A DNA stretch of 64,000 nt, from the NCBI GenBank assembly GCA_035315345.1, contig DATFYA010000091.1, positions 1-64,000 of the forward strand, given 5' to 3'. The position numbers were made by a program, and so were the translations under genes. The notes beneath the pieces were generated by a model that saw only the letters and a program-made list of their open reading frames with translations, was not told where the DNA came from and made no database searches. Source of the DNA: Candidatus Methylomirabilota bacterium (lineage in GTDB: Bacteria; Methylomirabilota; Methylomirabilia; Rokubacteriales; CSP1-6). Below, piece by piece: positions 1 through 8,031 of this stretch (position 1 is its first letter; every line of letters begins with the position of its first letter).

Positions 1-7
1 CAACCGA

Positions 8-751
8 TCACTCGTGCCGCAGGCGTCGGCCGAAAAAATCGCTGACCCGCTGCCGAGCGGCGGTGGTGGCGGCGTCATCGTAGCCGAGCGTGTGCCCCAG
101 GTAGCTGCGTGGACGCCCCGGATTGTCGAAGGAATGCGGCGCCCCTCGGTACACCTCGAGCTCGACGGTCGCATGCCCCTGCACTACCTCGCACCGCACC
201 GCCGGAGTCCAGTCATCCGCGCCTCCGATGAGGATCAACAGCGGCGCGTAGAACCGGGAGTAGTGCTCGCAGAAGGGATACAGGGCGACGCCGGCGCGAA
301 AGCCACCTTCCGGAGGTCGGCTGCGCTCCCACATCGCGGCCAGCACGACGCTGCCGCCGTGTGACCACCCCATGAGCGCCACGCGTTCCCGGTCGACGAA
401 CGGCGACGATCGGAGGTAGTCGAGCGCGCCATAGGCGTCGAGTGTTCGCTGCGAAACGCCGAGTCGGCCGAAGTTGGTGCAGATCTCGGTCAGGCCACGA
501 GGACCGAAGCTGTCCACGAGTAGCGTGACGTACCCCCCCTCGGTGAGGAAGCTTGCCCACGACTCATTGCCAGGTTGAATGCCACCGCACCCGTGCATGA
601 GGACGACCGCCGGGAACGGGCCGTCACCATTCGGCTTGCGAAGAACGCCGGTGATTCGCTCCTGCGAGCGCGAGCTGAACCTCACGACACCACAGCCCGC
701 GAGCGTCAGGAGGGCAAGGACGAGGGGGAGAGCCGCACGCGCGAGCGTCAC
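8..751 (-). CDS. Dienelactone hydrolase-like alpha/beta hydrolase, putative lipoprotein
   Basis: A 247-residue alpha/beta hydrolase of the dienelactone hydrolase type, probably exported and lipid-anchored. I place the start at the GTG at 751 because it directly opens a signal peptide ending in the lipobox LAGC (lipidated Cys20) and leaves a 37-bp gap after the quinone oxidoreductase; the longer open frame has an arginine-rich, non-coding-looking N-terminus. The nucleophile elbow is GWSHGG (Ser130), followed by an acid in GGADDW (about Asp180) and His206 in GAPHSF, so the triad is complete with Ser in place of the Cys usual in true dienelactone hydrolases. It is the last gene of a minus-strand operon with acyl-CoA ligase, Rid and MerB-like genes. 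Substrate is unknown; an ester or lactone is inferred. Confidence 0.8.
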   Translation of the reverse strand: MTLARAALPLVLALLTLAGCGVVRFSSRSQERITGVLRKPNGDGPFPAVVLMHGCGGIQPGNESWASFLTEGGYVTLLVDSFGPRGLTEICTNFGRLGVSQRTLDAYGALDYLRSSPFVDRERVALMGWSHGGSVVLAAMWERSRPPEGGFRAGVALYPFCEHYSRFYAPLLILIGGADDWTPAVRCEVVQGHATVELEVYRGAPHSFDNPGRPRSYLGHTLGYDDAATTAARQRVSDFFGRRLRHE

Positions 752-788
752 GAATGTTCCCGGGCACCTCCACCCACTCTTCCGGCCG

Positions 789-1751
789 TCACGCCACCAG
801 CACGATCTTGCCGTGGTGGCCGGCCTGCATGACCGCCTCGTGGGCGCGTGCGGCCTCACCAAGCGGCAGCTCCTGCGCGATCACCGGACCCAGCGAGCCG
901 TTGCGGAGCCCCTCCACCAGCGCGGCGTGGATGCCCGCGTGCTGGGCGGGCGTCGCGTGGTTCAGCGCCATGCCCAGGATCGCCGCGTCCTTGTTCATGG
1001 CCAGCCGCGCGTTGATCTCGACCGTGCCGCGGTTGCCGATCACCACGATGCGCCCCCGCAGGGCGATGATCCCTAGATCTTTCTGGAGGTTCACGTTGGC
1101 CAGCATCTCCATGATGACGTCGGGCCCGCGCCCGCCGGCGAGCCGCACGCACTCCTCGAGATAACCCGGCGCGCCGTGGTCGAGCACGTGATGGGCCCCC
1201 TGCTCGGCCACCATCTTCCGGCCGCGCTCGGTGCTCGCGGTCCCGATGACGGTGAGGCCGCGCGCCCGCGCGAGCTGGACCGCGCCGATGCCCACGCCGC
1301 CGGAGGCGCCGTGCACCAGCACCGTCTCGCCCGCGCTGCCGTGAGCGCGATTGAACAGCGCATGGTAGGCGGTGGCATAGGGAATGTTCATCGCCGCGCC
1401 CTGCGCGAAGCTCGCATTGGCCGGCAGCGGATGCACCTGGGCGGGCTCGCACACGCAGTACTCGGCGTAGGCGCCGCTGACGGTGCCGCCCACGTAGACG
1501 CGATCGCCCGCCTTCACGCCGGTCACACCCGACCCGACCGACTCGACCACGCCGGCCGCGTCGGCGCCCGGGGTGTAGGGCAGCTTCGGCCCGCGGTTGT
1601 CGGTGTTCGAGCGCAGGTAGGTGTCCACCGGGTTGATGCCCACCGCGTGATTGCGCACGAGCACCTGGCCCGGGCCCGGCTGGGGCGTGGGGATCTCCTC
1701 GAGCTTGAGCACGGCGGGGCCGCCGTACTCCGAGACGCGAATCGCCTTCAT
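789..1751 (-). CDS. NADPH:quinone oxidoreductase-like zinc-free MDR protein
   Basis: A 320-residue medium-chain dehydrogenase/reductase of the zeta-crystallin/quinone oxidoreductase branch. The N-terminal GroES-like domain shows the family pattern around NPVDTYLR and PGADAAGVVE; the Rossmann nucleotide site is GASGGVG at about residues 148-154. No structural zinc cysteine cluster is present, which argues for an NAD(P)H-dependent quinone or enone reductase rather than an alcohol dehydrogenase. The start ATG is preceded by AAAGGAG at good spacing. It lies 25 bp downstream of the MerB-like selenoprotein candidate and 37 bp upstream of the hydrolase, so the three are probably co-transcribed. The true substrate cannot be told from sequence. 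Confidence 0.88.
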   Translation of the reverse strand: MKAIRVSEYGGPAVLKLEEIPTPQPGPGQVLVRNHAVGINPVDTYLRSNTDNRGPKLPYTPGADAAGVVESVGSGVTGVKAGDRVYVGGTVSGAYAEYCVCEPAQVHPLPANASFAQGAAMNIPYATAYHALFNRAHGSAGETVLVHGASGGVGIGAVQLARARGLTVIGTASTERGRKMVAEQGAHHVLDHGAPGYLEECVRLAGGRGPDVIMEMLANVNLQKDLGIIALRGRIVVIGNRGTVEINARLAMNKDAAILGMALNHATPAQHAGIHAALVEGLRNGSLGPVIAQELPLGEAARAHEAVMQAGHHGKIVLVA

Positions 1752-1776
1752 GGTCGACGCTCCTTTGTGGTTGGGA

Positions 1777-2499
1777 TCAGGACACCGGGAGATCCGGTGT
1801 GCCCATCCAGAACGGGGTGGTCTTGCCGATCGACTCCAGATAGGCGCGGCGCTCGGCCCCGCGGCGCGGATACCACGTCGAGAGGTAGTCGCCGTCCAGC
1901 ATGTGCCGGCGGCTCTCGGTGCCGAAGAAACCGGCCAGCTGCGGCAGCGTGATGAATCCTTCCTCGGACCGAGGCGTGTACTGGCTCCAGCGGCGCGCGT
2001 GCTCTTCCGACCGGAAGAGGTTCATCCCGGTTCAGAGATACGGCGGCCGGCCGCGCGAGGGGCCGAAGCCGAAGGCCAGGTGCCCGACGAGGCCGGGCGG
2101 ATCGACCCACGTGATCGTCCCGTCGCGCATCTCGACCGTCACCGGGTCGCCGCAGTCGAGGCAGGGCGCGTCGACCCGCACGGTCTGGCCGGGGAAGAGC
2201 CAGGTCGCCGAGGTGGCCTCGAATCCGCACTGGGCGAACCAGCGCTGCTCGCCGCGCACCGTGATGCGGTACTGGGTGGGCAGATTGTTCAGCGGCGGGA
2301 ACGACGCGATGTAGTCGGTGTCGGGATGGAGCCAGCCGATCGGATAGGCGGCCATCACGTCGCGCAGCAGCGCGCGGCCCTCCTCGGCGGGCACCGCGAG
2401 GGCGCGGGCCAGCTCCGCGTAGTGCGGGGCGCGGCCGGTGTCGACGAGGCTGCGCATGATGCGCTGGAAGGCCTGGTCCATCGATCGCGGGTCGGGCAT
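1777..2499 (-). CDS. MerB-like organomercurial lyase family protein, candidate selenoprotein (in-frame UGA)
   Basis: The frame runs 240 residues if the single in-frame TGA at 2032-2034 is read as selenocysteine (residue 156). Residues 1-87 form the winged-helix part, then the MerB core carries Cys91, Glu94, Cys113 and Cys116. In E. coli MerB the catalytic set is Cys96, Asp99 and Cys159. Aligning FRSEEHARRW here with FASVPTAEDW there places the UGA exactly on Cys159, Cys91 on Cys96 and Glu94 on Asp99. Homology continues past the TGA (FFGTESRRHML against the MerB C-terminus). A hairpin fitting a bacterial SECIS follows at 2002-2019. ATG 2499 has AAGGAG upstream. No other mer gene is nearby. Alternatives are a recent nonsense mutation, or two separate proteins restarting at ATG 2025. 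Whether it cleaves carbon-mercury bonds or has another substrate is unknown. Confidence 0.8.
2002..2019 (-). promoter_or_regulatory. Candidate bacterial SECIS hairpin
   Basis: On the minus strand a perfect 7-bp stem (CTCTTCC with GGAAGAG) closes a GGTC tetraloop. The loop occupies nucleotides 20-23 after the TGA at 2032-2034. Bacterial SECIS elements are stem-loops immediately after the UGA with a G in the first two loop positions; the E. coli fdhF element presents GGUC at nearly the same distance. The hairpin lies in the coding frame and encodes residues that still match MerB. Confidence 0.72.
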
Positions 2500-2521
2500 G
2501 GTGGCTCCTTCTTTTCAACCG

Positions 2522-2557
2522 CCCCTCATCCTGCCCTCTGCCCACCGGGGAGAGGGG
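2522..2557. repeat. Dispersed GC-rich palindromic repeat, copy 1
   Basis: A copy of the CCCCTCATCCTGCCCTC...GGGGAGAGGG repeat found at seven other places in the window. It overlaps the last codons of the Rid-family gene and fills the gap before the MerB-like gene. The inverted halves could form a hairpin in either transcript, so an attenuating or 3'-end-stabilising role inside this operon is possible but inferred. Confidence 0.7.
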
Positions 2558-2966
2558 AAGACATGGGCGGGGCGTGATCGGGGAGGACGGCGATGGCGGA
2601 GATCTCGATCAGGGCGCCCTCGCGCAGGAGGCCGGCGACGATCACGCCGGTGGCGGTGGGGAAGCGGTCCTTGAAGATCTCGCGGCGCACCGCCGCGGTC
2701 TTGGCGTAGTTCTCGGTGGTCGTCACGTACTCGGTGGTCTGCACGATGTGCTCGAAGCCGGCGCCGGCGTCCGCGAGCAGACGGCCGAATTTCTCGAAGA
2801 TGTAGCGCGTCTGGGCCACGATGTCGCCGGGGCCGACGATCTGACCGGTGTCGTCGCCCGCGGTCATGCCCGAGATGAACAGGAGATTTCCCGCGCGCAC
2901 CGCGGGGGAGAACGTATAGCGGGCCGGCCACGGGCTCGGCCCGGTGATCACCTCGTAGGCGGGCAT
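2526..2966 (-). CDS. RidA/YjgF/L-PSP family protein
   Basis: A 146-residue Rid-superfamily protein; the family forms trimers and some members hydrolyse reactive enamine/imine intermediates. The core from PSPWPARYTFSPAVR through FISGMTAG and ALIEISAIAV is typical. The key active-site arginine of true RidA (in the ARSxVxVxxLP motif) aligns with a threonine in TATGVIVAGLL, so canonical 2-aminoacrylate deaminase activity is not expected. The start ATG has GAGGAGA upstream and follows the CoA ligase stop by 24 bp. The last dozen residues come from a dispersed repeat, making the C-terminus unusually long and Pro/Gly-rich. A role in a ring-cleavage or aminomuconate-type pathway with its operon partners is only inference. 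Confidence 0.82.
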   Translation of the reverse strand: MPAYEVITGPSPWPARYTFSPAVRAGNLLFISGMTAGDDTGQIVGPGDIVAQTRYIFEKFGRLLADAGAGFEHIVQTTEYVTTTENYAKTAAVRREIFKDRFPTATGVIVAGLLREGALIEISAIAVLPDHAPPMSSPLPGGQRAG

Positions 2967-2990
2967 CGCGTGTTCTCCTCGATCGCGGCG

Positions 2991-4637
2991 TCACCGACGC
3001 CGCAGCAGGAACCGCTGGATCTTGCCGGTCTCGGTCTTGGGCAGCTCGGCGAGGAACTCGATCTCGCGCGGGTACTGGTGCCGGCCCAGGTGCGTCTTGA
3101 CCACGTCGACGATCTCGCCCTCGAGCCCGCCCCGCGGCGCGCGGCCGGGCTTGAGCACCACGAAGGCCTTCACGATCTGGCCGCGCAGCGGATCGGGCTT
3201 GCCCACCACCGCGGCCTCCGCCACCGCGTCGTGCTTGAGGATCGCGCTCTCCACCTCGAAGGGGCCGATGCGGTAGCCCGCGCTCTTGATCACGTCGTCG
3301 GCGCGGCCCTCGAACCAGAAGTAGCCGTCGGCGTCGCGGCGGGCCAGATCCCCGCAGGTGAGCCACTCGCCGCGGTAGCCCTCGCGATCCCGCCCGGGGT
3401 CGTTCCAGTAGCCGAGCGAGTAGTAGCCCTCCGGGTGCGGCTTCATCCCGACGTGCCCGACCACGTCCGTCGCCACCTCATGGCCGTCGTCGTCCACCAC
3501 CGCCATCGTGCAGCCGGGCAGCGGCAGCCCCATCGAGCCGGGCTTCACCGCCATGTCGATCGGGGCGAGGTTGCCGACGGGCAGGCCGAATTCGCTCGAG
3601 CCGTACTGGTCCCGCACCGTGACGCTCCAGTGCTCCTGGAAGAAGCGCACCACCTGCGCGTTCAGCGGCTCCCCGCAGCTGCTCGCGCGGCGCAGGCGCA
3701 CCCCCTCGCCCGCGGCGGCTCCGAGGGCCATCACGGAGCGCAGCAGGGTCGGCGTGGTCGCCAGGTTGGTGATCTGCTGCGCGCGCAGCTGGGCCAGGCA
3801 GTACTCCGCGGTCGGCGCGGCCTCGTGCGAGTGGACCGGGAGGCCCAGGGCGAGCGCGCCCATGTAACACACCAGGCCGTAGCCCCACCCGGGATCGCCG
3901 GTCGGCCAGAAGGCGTCGCCGCTCCGCAGATCGGCGCCGAACACGAGATGGGGATGGATCGCCATCAGGAAGTTGGCGGCGATCCTCACCCCCTTGGGCG
4001 CCCCCGTCGAGCCCGAGGTGTAGAGCAGCACGGCCGGATCGTCTCGCCGACAGGTCGCGGGCGTCCCGTCCTCGCGCGCCTCCCGCATGGCGCGCCAGAA
4101 ATCGATATCGGGGGCCAGGGCGCCGGCCACGGAGCCGGGCGCCGGGCTGTCGTCACCCGTCACCGTGACGACCCGCGTGGCGGGCGGCAGCGTCGCGGGT
4201 AGACGGGCGCGGTGCTCGCGGTGGGTGCAGATCACGGCGGCGCCGCTGTGGCGCAGGCGGAAGTCGATGGCGTCGGGGCCGAAGCCGGTGAAGATCGGCA
4301 CGTACACCGCGCCGGCCTTCCACGCGCCGATCATCGCGATCAGCATCTCGGGCACGCGCGGCATGAACGAGGCGACGCGGTCGCCGCGACGGACGCCGTG
4401 GGCCTGCAGCACCGCGGCGAAGCGGGCGGTCAGCCGCGCCAGCTCGTCGAAGGTGTACGTGCGCCCCTCACCGTGGCGGCTTCGCCAGCGCAGCGCGGGT
4501 CGATCGGCTCCCGCGTGGCGATCGACGATGGTGTGCCCCAGGCTCACCGGCTCGCCCGGACGCCAGCCCAGCGCGCGGGCGCTCTCCTCCCAGCGAAAGG
4601 CAGCGCGCGCCTCCTCGTACCGGGGCGGAGTCGGCAT
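2991..4637 (-). CDS. Acyl-CoA synthetase, AMP-forming (acetyl/benzoate-CoA ligase type)
   Basis: A 548-residue ANL-superfamily ligase that activates a carboxylic acid as acyl-AMP and transfers it to CoA. Visible motifs: P-loop LLYTSGSTGAPKG (about residues 204-216), A5 YGSSEFG, the hinge/A8 region GYRIGPFEVE and the C-terminal catalytic lysine in PKTETGKIQRF. The overall pattern is closest to medium-chain acyl- or benzoate-type ligases; the acid cannot be named. I use ATG 4637; the frame stays open upstream, but that stretch is antisense to the crotonase gene and lacks family similarity. It is the first gene of the operon running to position 8 and is divergent from the crotonase gene 106 bp away, so the two likely share a control region. 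Confidence 0.9.
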   Translation of the reverse strand: MPTPPRYEEARAAFRWEESARALGWRPGEPVSLGHTIVDRHAGADRPALRWRSRHGEGRTYTFDELARLTARFAAVLQAHGVRRGDRVASFMPRVPEMLIAMIGAWKAGAVYVPIFTGFGPDAIDFRLRHSGAAVICTHREHRARLPATLPPATRVVTVTGDDSPAPGSVAGALAPDIDFWRAMREAREDGTPATCRRDDPAVLLYTSGSTGAPKGVRIAANFLMAIHPHLVFGADLRSGDAFWPTGDPGWGYGLVCYMGALALGLPVHSHEAAPTAEYCLAQLRAQQITNLATTPTLLRSVMALGAAAGEGVRLRRASSCGEPLNAQVVRFFQEHWSVTVRDQYGSSEFGLPVGNLAPIDMAVKPGSMGLPLPGCTMAVVDDDGHEVATDVVGHVGMKPHPEGYYSLGYWNDPGRDREGYRGEWLTCGDLARRDADGYFWFEGRADDVIKSAGYRIGPFEVESAILKHDAVAEAAVVGKPDPLRGQIVKAFVVLKPGRAPRGGLEGEIVDVVKTHLGRHQYPREIEFLAELPKTETGKIQRFLLRRR

Positions 4638-4743
4638 GGCGGTGACGGCCCGGAGCATACCGCACTTGCGCGGGGCGGGCGGACGGGATACACCAGTCTC
4701 CGCCGGCCACGGGTCCGGCCATCCGCCATCCCAGGAGAGCGCC

Positions 4744-5547
4744 ATGACCGCGACCGTGAAGACCGAGAAGCTGCTGATGCAGAAGGACGGCCCGATCGGC
4801 TGGATCACCTTCAACCAGCCCGAGAAGCGCAACGCGGTGAGCCAGGAGATGTGGCAGGCCATGCCCGAGTACGTGGCCGACCTCGCGGCCGACGACGCGA
4901 TCCGGGTGGTGATCCTGCGCGGGGCGGGCGAGCAGGCCTTCGTGGCCGGCGCGGACATCTCGCAGTTCAAGGACCGCCGCCGCAACGCGGCGGACGAGGA
5001 GGAGTACCGCCGCATCTCGGGGGCGGGCTCGCAGTCGCTCGCCAAGCTCGGCAAGCCGCTGCTCGCGATGATCCACGGCTTCTGCATCGGGGGCGGCGTC
5101 TCGATCGCGATCACCTGCGACATGCGCATCGCGGCCGACGACGCGCGCTTCGGCATCCCGGCGGCCCGCCTGGGGCTGGGCTACCACTATCACGGCATGG
5201 AGAAGCTCATGTCGCTGATCGGTCCGGCCTACACCAAGGAGCTGTTCTTCACCGCGCGCACCGACTTCAGCGCCCCGGACGCCCTCCGCATGGGCCTGGT
5301 CAACCAGGTGGTGCCGAAGGCCGACCTCGAGCGCTTCACCCGCGACTACGCGATCATGATGTCGCGCAACGCCCCGCTGACCCTGCGCTCCGCGAAGGCC
5401 AGCGTGGATCAGCTGGTGCGGCCGGAGGAGCGGCGTGACTACGCGATGCTCGATCGGCTGATCAAGGACTGCTTCGACAGCCAGGACTACCAGGAGGGGG
5501 TCAAGGCGTTCTCGGAGAAGCGGCGGCCGCAGTTCCAGGGGCGCTGA
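4744..5547 (+). CDS. Enoyl-CoA hydratase/isomerase (crotonase) family protein
   Basis: A 267-residue crotonase-fold protein acting on acyl-CoA thioesters. The oxyanion-hole segments are FVAGADISQFKD (about residues 66-77) and HGFCIGGGVSIA (111-122). In classical enoyl-CoA hydratase the two catalytic glutamates sit in GGCELA and FGQPE; here they align with Ser120 and Ala140 (FGIPA). Both are missing, so plain hydratase chemistry is unlikely; an isomerase, decarboxylase, hydrolase or unassigned crotonase function is more probable. ATG 4744 is preceded by CAGGAGAG; the longer open frame upstream is not conserved-looking. It is transcribed divergently from the acyl-CoA ligase, which could supply its substrate. 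Confidence 0.85.
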   Translation: MTATVKTEKLLMQKDGPIGWITFNQPEKRNAVSQEMWQAMPEYVADLAADDAIRVVILRGAGEQAFVAGADISQFKDRRRNAADEEEYRRISGAGSQSLAKLGKPLLAMIHGFCIGGGVSIAITCDMRIAADDARFGIPAARLGLGYHYHGMEKLMSLIGPAYTKELFFTARTDFSAPDALRMGLVNQVVPKADLERFTRDYAIMMSRNAPLTLRSAKASVDQLVRPEERRDYAMLDRLIKDCFDSQDYQEGVKAFSEKRRPQFQGR

Positions 5548-5576
5548 GTCCCTCGGGTCGGACCGCGCTCACGCGC

Positions 5577-6401
5577 CTACGCGCGTCGGGGCGTGAGCCA
5601 CTCGATCAGCAGCCGATTGACCTCCGGCGCCGCCTCGTAGTTGACCCAGTGGCCCGCCCCCTCGATCACGCGGGTGTCGAGCCTCTCGTCCGTCTCGGTC
5701 AGCAGACGTCGGCTCTCGGCCAGGTGATGGCCGGTGAACGCGTCGCGGCTGCCCCAGATCCCGGCCAGGTGCGCGCGGACGGCCGGGAGCGCTCGGCGGA
5801 GCACGTCCGACACCGGGATCGTGCCCGACTTGAAGCGCGCGCGCTGCACGTTGTCGATCTGCAGCGCCACCGCGAGATCGTCGGCGCTCTCGGGACGAGC
5901 GAGCATCAGGGTGCGCAGGTTCTCGCGGTGGACGTGCCGGATCGCATCGGGCTCCATCCCCGGCTCGAGACGGAGGAGGGTCCGCACCGGCGCCGGGGTC
6001 AGCCCGAGCCCGCCGGTCCCGATCAGCACCAACGTCCGAACCCGCGTCCCGAGCCGCGCGGCCACCAGGCCGCCGATGATCGCGCCGAATGAAAAGCCGG
6101 CCAGATCGAACGTGGCCGGCGCGGTCAGGATCTGGTCGATGCCGGCGGTCACCAGATCGGCCAGCCGGTCCGCGGTGTGCGGCTCCGGCGGGGCGTCCGA
6201 CTCGCCGTAGCCCGGCATGTCGGGCGCGAGCACGCGGAAGCGCTCGGCGAGCGGCAGCACGTTGCGGATCCAGTGCGTCCACGAGCCGCTGGCTCCGTGG
6301 AGGAGGACGAGCGGCGGGCCCGCGCCCCACGCGCGCCAGACCATCGCGCCGCTGGCCACCCGCGTGACGGTGCGGGTGGCGCGCGCGGCCGGATCCTCCA
6401 T
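5577..6401 (-). CDS. Alpha/beta fold hydrolase
   Basis: A 274-residue alpha/beta hydrolase of the meta-cleavage product hydrolase/haloperoxidase type. The HG oxyanion motif is LVLLHGASGSW (residues 31-41), the nucleophile is Ser104 in AGFSFGA, and the late histidine is in EGAGHWVNYE. ATG 6401 is chosen because the family similarity starts just after it; the frame stays open far upstream but there it is only a shadow of the amidase gene. It lies 20 bp downstream of the amidase stop on the same strand, so the two probably form one transcript. The substrate is unknown, but with CoA ligase and crotonase genes next door a role in aromatic or amide catabolism is plausible. Confidence 0.85.
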   Translation of the reverse strand: MEDPAARATRTVTRVASGAMVWRAWGAGPPLVLLHGASGSWTHWIRNVLPLAERFRVLAPDMPGYGESDAPPEPHTADRLADLVTAGIDQILTAPATFDLAGFSFGAIIGGLVAARLGTRVRTLVLIGTGGLGLTPAPVRTLLRLEPGMEPDAIRHVHRENLRTLMLARPESADDLAVALQIDNVQRARFKSGTIPVSDVLRRALPAVRAHLAGIWGSRDAFTGHHLAESRRLLTETDERLDTRVIEGAGHWVNYEAAPEVNRLLIEWLTPRRA

Positions 6402-6421
6402 CGAGCGGGCGGTCTCGACGA

Positions 6422-8005
6422 TCAGGCGCCGGAGTCGGGCACCGCGAGCAGCGCGTCCCAGTCGACCGCCCGCTGGTACGCGGCCGCGGCCTGCAGCAGC
6501 GCGTCCTCGCGGAAATGCGGCGCCACCAGCATGAGCCCCACCGGCATCCCGCCGAGCTTGGCGCACGGCACGCTGATGGCGGGATGGCCCGTGTAGTTGA
6601 ACGGACACGTGTTGGCGATCACCGGGCCGAGGTCCAGGCTCCGCGCCCCGCCCAGCATGGTCAGCTCCAGCGCGTCCTCGTGATCGCGCGGCGCCCGCCA
6701 GCGCGGCGCGGTCAGCGGGATGGTGGGCATGGCCAGCACGTCGACGTCGTGGAAGACGCGGTCGTACTGCGCCGCGAACGTGGGCCGCACGTTCTGGGCC
6801 TTCGCGTAGAGGCGGCCGCCGTAGTTGCGCTGCAGATAGTAGCCCTGCAGCAGGTTGAGCTTGAGGTTCGGCGAGAACTCCCGCGCGTGGCTCTGCTTGA
6901 GGCGGCCGAAGATCGAGATCAGCGACGACGGATAGTACGTCTTGGCGAACGAGCCGCCGAAGTGGGTGTCGTACATCCGCTTGCCGCCCTCGAGGTAGAT
7001 CGGCAGCAGCGCGGGGAGCGCCTTCGTGTGCAGCGGCACCGAGACCCGCCGGACGCGCGCGCCCGCCCGCTCCAGCGCGCCCACCGCCTCCATCACCGCC
7101 TCGTCGACGGCGCGATCGCCGCCCGGCACTCCGAGACCTTCCTCCAGGACGCCGACGCGCAGGCCGCTCACCCCGCGGGCGAGCGCATCGACGTAGCGGG
7201 GCAGCGTGGCCGGCACGTCGGCCTGCCGCGGGTCGAGGCCGTCGCGCCCGGCCAGGCACTGAAGCGACACCGCGATGTCCTCCACGGTCCGCGCCATCGG
7301 GCCCACGTAGTCGATGGTGGGCTCGAGCCCGAAGACGCCGGTGTGCGGCACCAGCCCGTGGGTCGGCATGAGCCCCACGATGCCGCACCACGCGGCGGGC
7401 AGGCGGATGGATCCGCCCTGGTCGCCGCCGAGCGAGATGTCCACCATGCGGCCGGCCACCGCCGCGCCCGATCCGGACGACGAGCCGCCGGTGACGTGCT
7501 CGCGGTTGTGCGGGTTGAGCGGCCGCCCGTAGTCCCCCACCCCGGAGAGCCCGGGCCCGCCCCAGGAGAACTCCTCCATCTTGAGCTTGCCCACGATGGT
7601 GGCCCCGGCGGCGAGCAGCCGGGTGGCCACGGTGGCGTCGAAGTCCGGCACGTAGCCGTCCATCATGTGCGAGCTGAACGTCATCGGCACGCCGGCCAGC
7701 GCGATGTGGTCCTTCAGCGCGACGGTCTTGCCGTGGAGCGGACCCGAGTCCGCGCCCTTGACGCGGCACTTCGTGATGAACGCGCCGAGCGGGTCCTCCT
7801 CCTCCGAGGGCCGACGCCCCGGGTCGCGGTCGGTGAAGGACAGCGGCGGCCGCCGCTCCTCCACGCGCATCTCGTCGAACGCCTCGAGCGCGGCGACCGT
7901 GTCCATCATGCGGGCCTGGATCAGCCGCGCCTCGGTCGGGGTGAGATCGAATCCCAGCGCGCGCCCGTACTCCATCACCTCGTCGACGTCCGGCCGCCTC
8001 AACAT
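6422..8005 (-). CDS. Amidase (amidase-signature family)
   Basis: A 527-residue amidase-signature enzyme. The Ser-cisSer-Lys machinery is visible: Lys97 in TVALKDHIALAG, the Gly/Ser-rich signature TGGSSSGSGAAVA (about 171-183) and the nucleophile Ser198 in GGDQGGSIRLPA. Members hydrolyse carboxamides, or with GatB/C act as glutamyl-tRNA amidotransferase; no gatB or gatC is nearby and the long N-terminus differs from GatA, so a free-standing amide hydrolase is more likely. The 20-bp gap to the downstream alpha/beta hydrolase suggests an operon. A dispersed palindromic repeat lies just upstream of its start (8032-8069). Confidence 0.9.
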   Translation of the reverse strand: MLRRPDVDEVMEYGRALGFDLTPTEARLIQARMMDTVAALEAFDEMRVEERRPPLSFTDRDPGRRPSEEEDPLGAFITKCRVKGADSGPLHGKTVALKDHIALAGVPMTFSSHMMDGYVPDFDATVATRLLAAGATIVGKLKMEEFSWGGPGLSGVGDYGRPLNPHNREHVTGGSSSGSGAAVAGRMVDISLGGDQGGSIRLPAAWCGIVGLMPTHGLVPHTGVFGLEPTIDYVGPMARTVEDIAVSLQCLAGRDGLDPRQADVPATLPRYVDALARGVSGLRVGVLEEGLGVPGGDRAVDEAVMEAVGALERAGARVRRVSVPLHTKALPALLPIYLEGGKRMYDTHFGGSFAKTYYPSSLISIFGRLKQSHAREFSPNLKLNLLQGYYLQRNYGGRLYAKAQNVRPTFAAQYDRVFHDVDVLAMPTIPLTAPRWRAPRDHEDALELTMLGGARSLDLGPVIANTCPFNYTGHPAISVPCAKLGGMPVGLMLVAPHFREDALLQAAAAYQRAVDWDALLAVPDSGA

Positions 8006-8031
8006 CGTGATCGTCTCCTGTGTTCGGGTCG

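Noticed and set aside
1777-2025. A separate short gene starting at ATG 2025 next to a truncated MerB-like gene
   Set aside because: Both parts are in one frame, match adjacent parts of MerB, and the gap between stop and ATG is only two codons; a selenocysteine reading with a SECIS-like hairpin explains it better. Kept as the alternative in the gene entry.
4638-5156. A longer N-terminus for the acyl-CoA ligase
   Set aside because: The open frame upstream of ATG 4637 is antisense to the crotonase gene and lacks ligase similarity.
6402-7769. Long N-terminal extension of the alpha/beta hydrolase
   Set aside because: That part is the amidase gene read in another frame; it is Arg/Ala-rich and typical of a GC-rich shadow.
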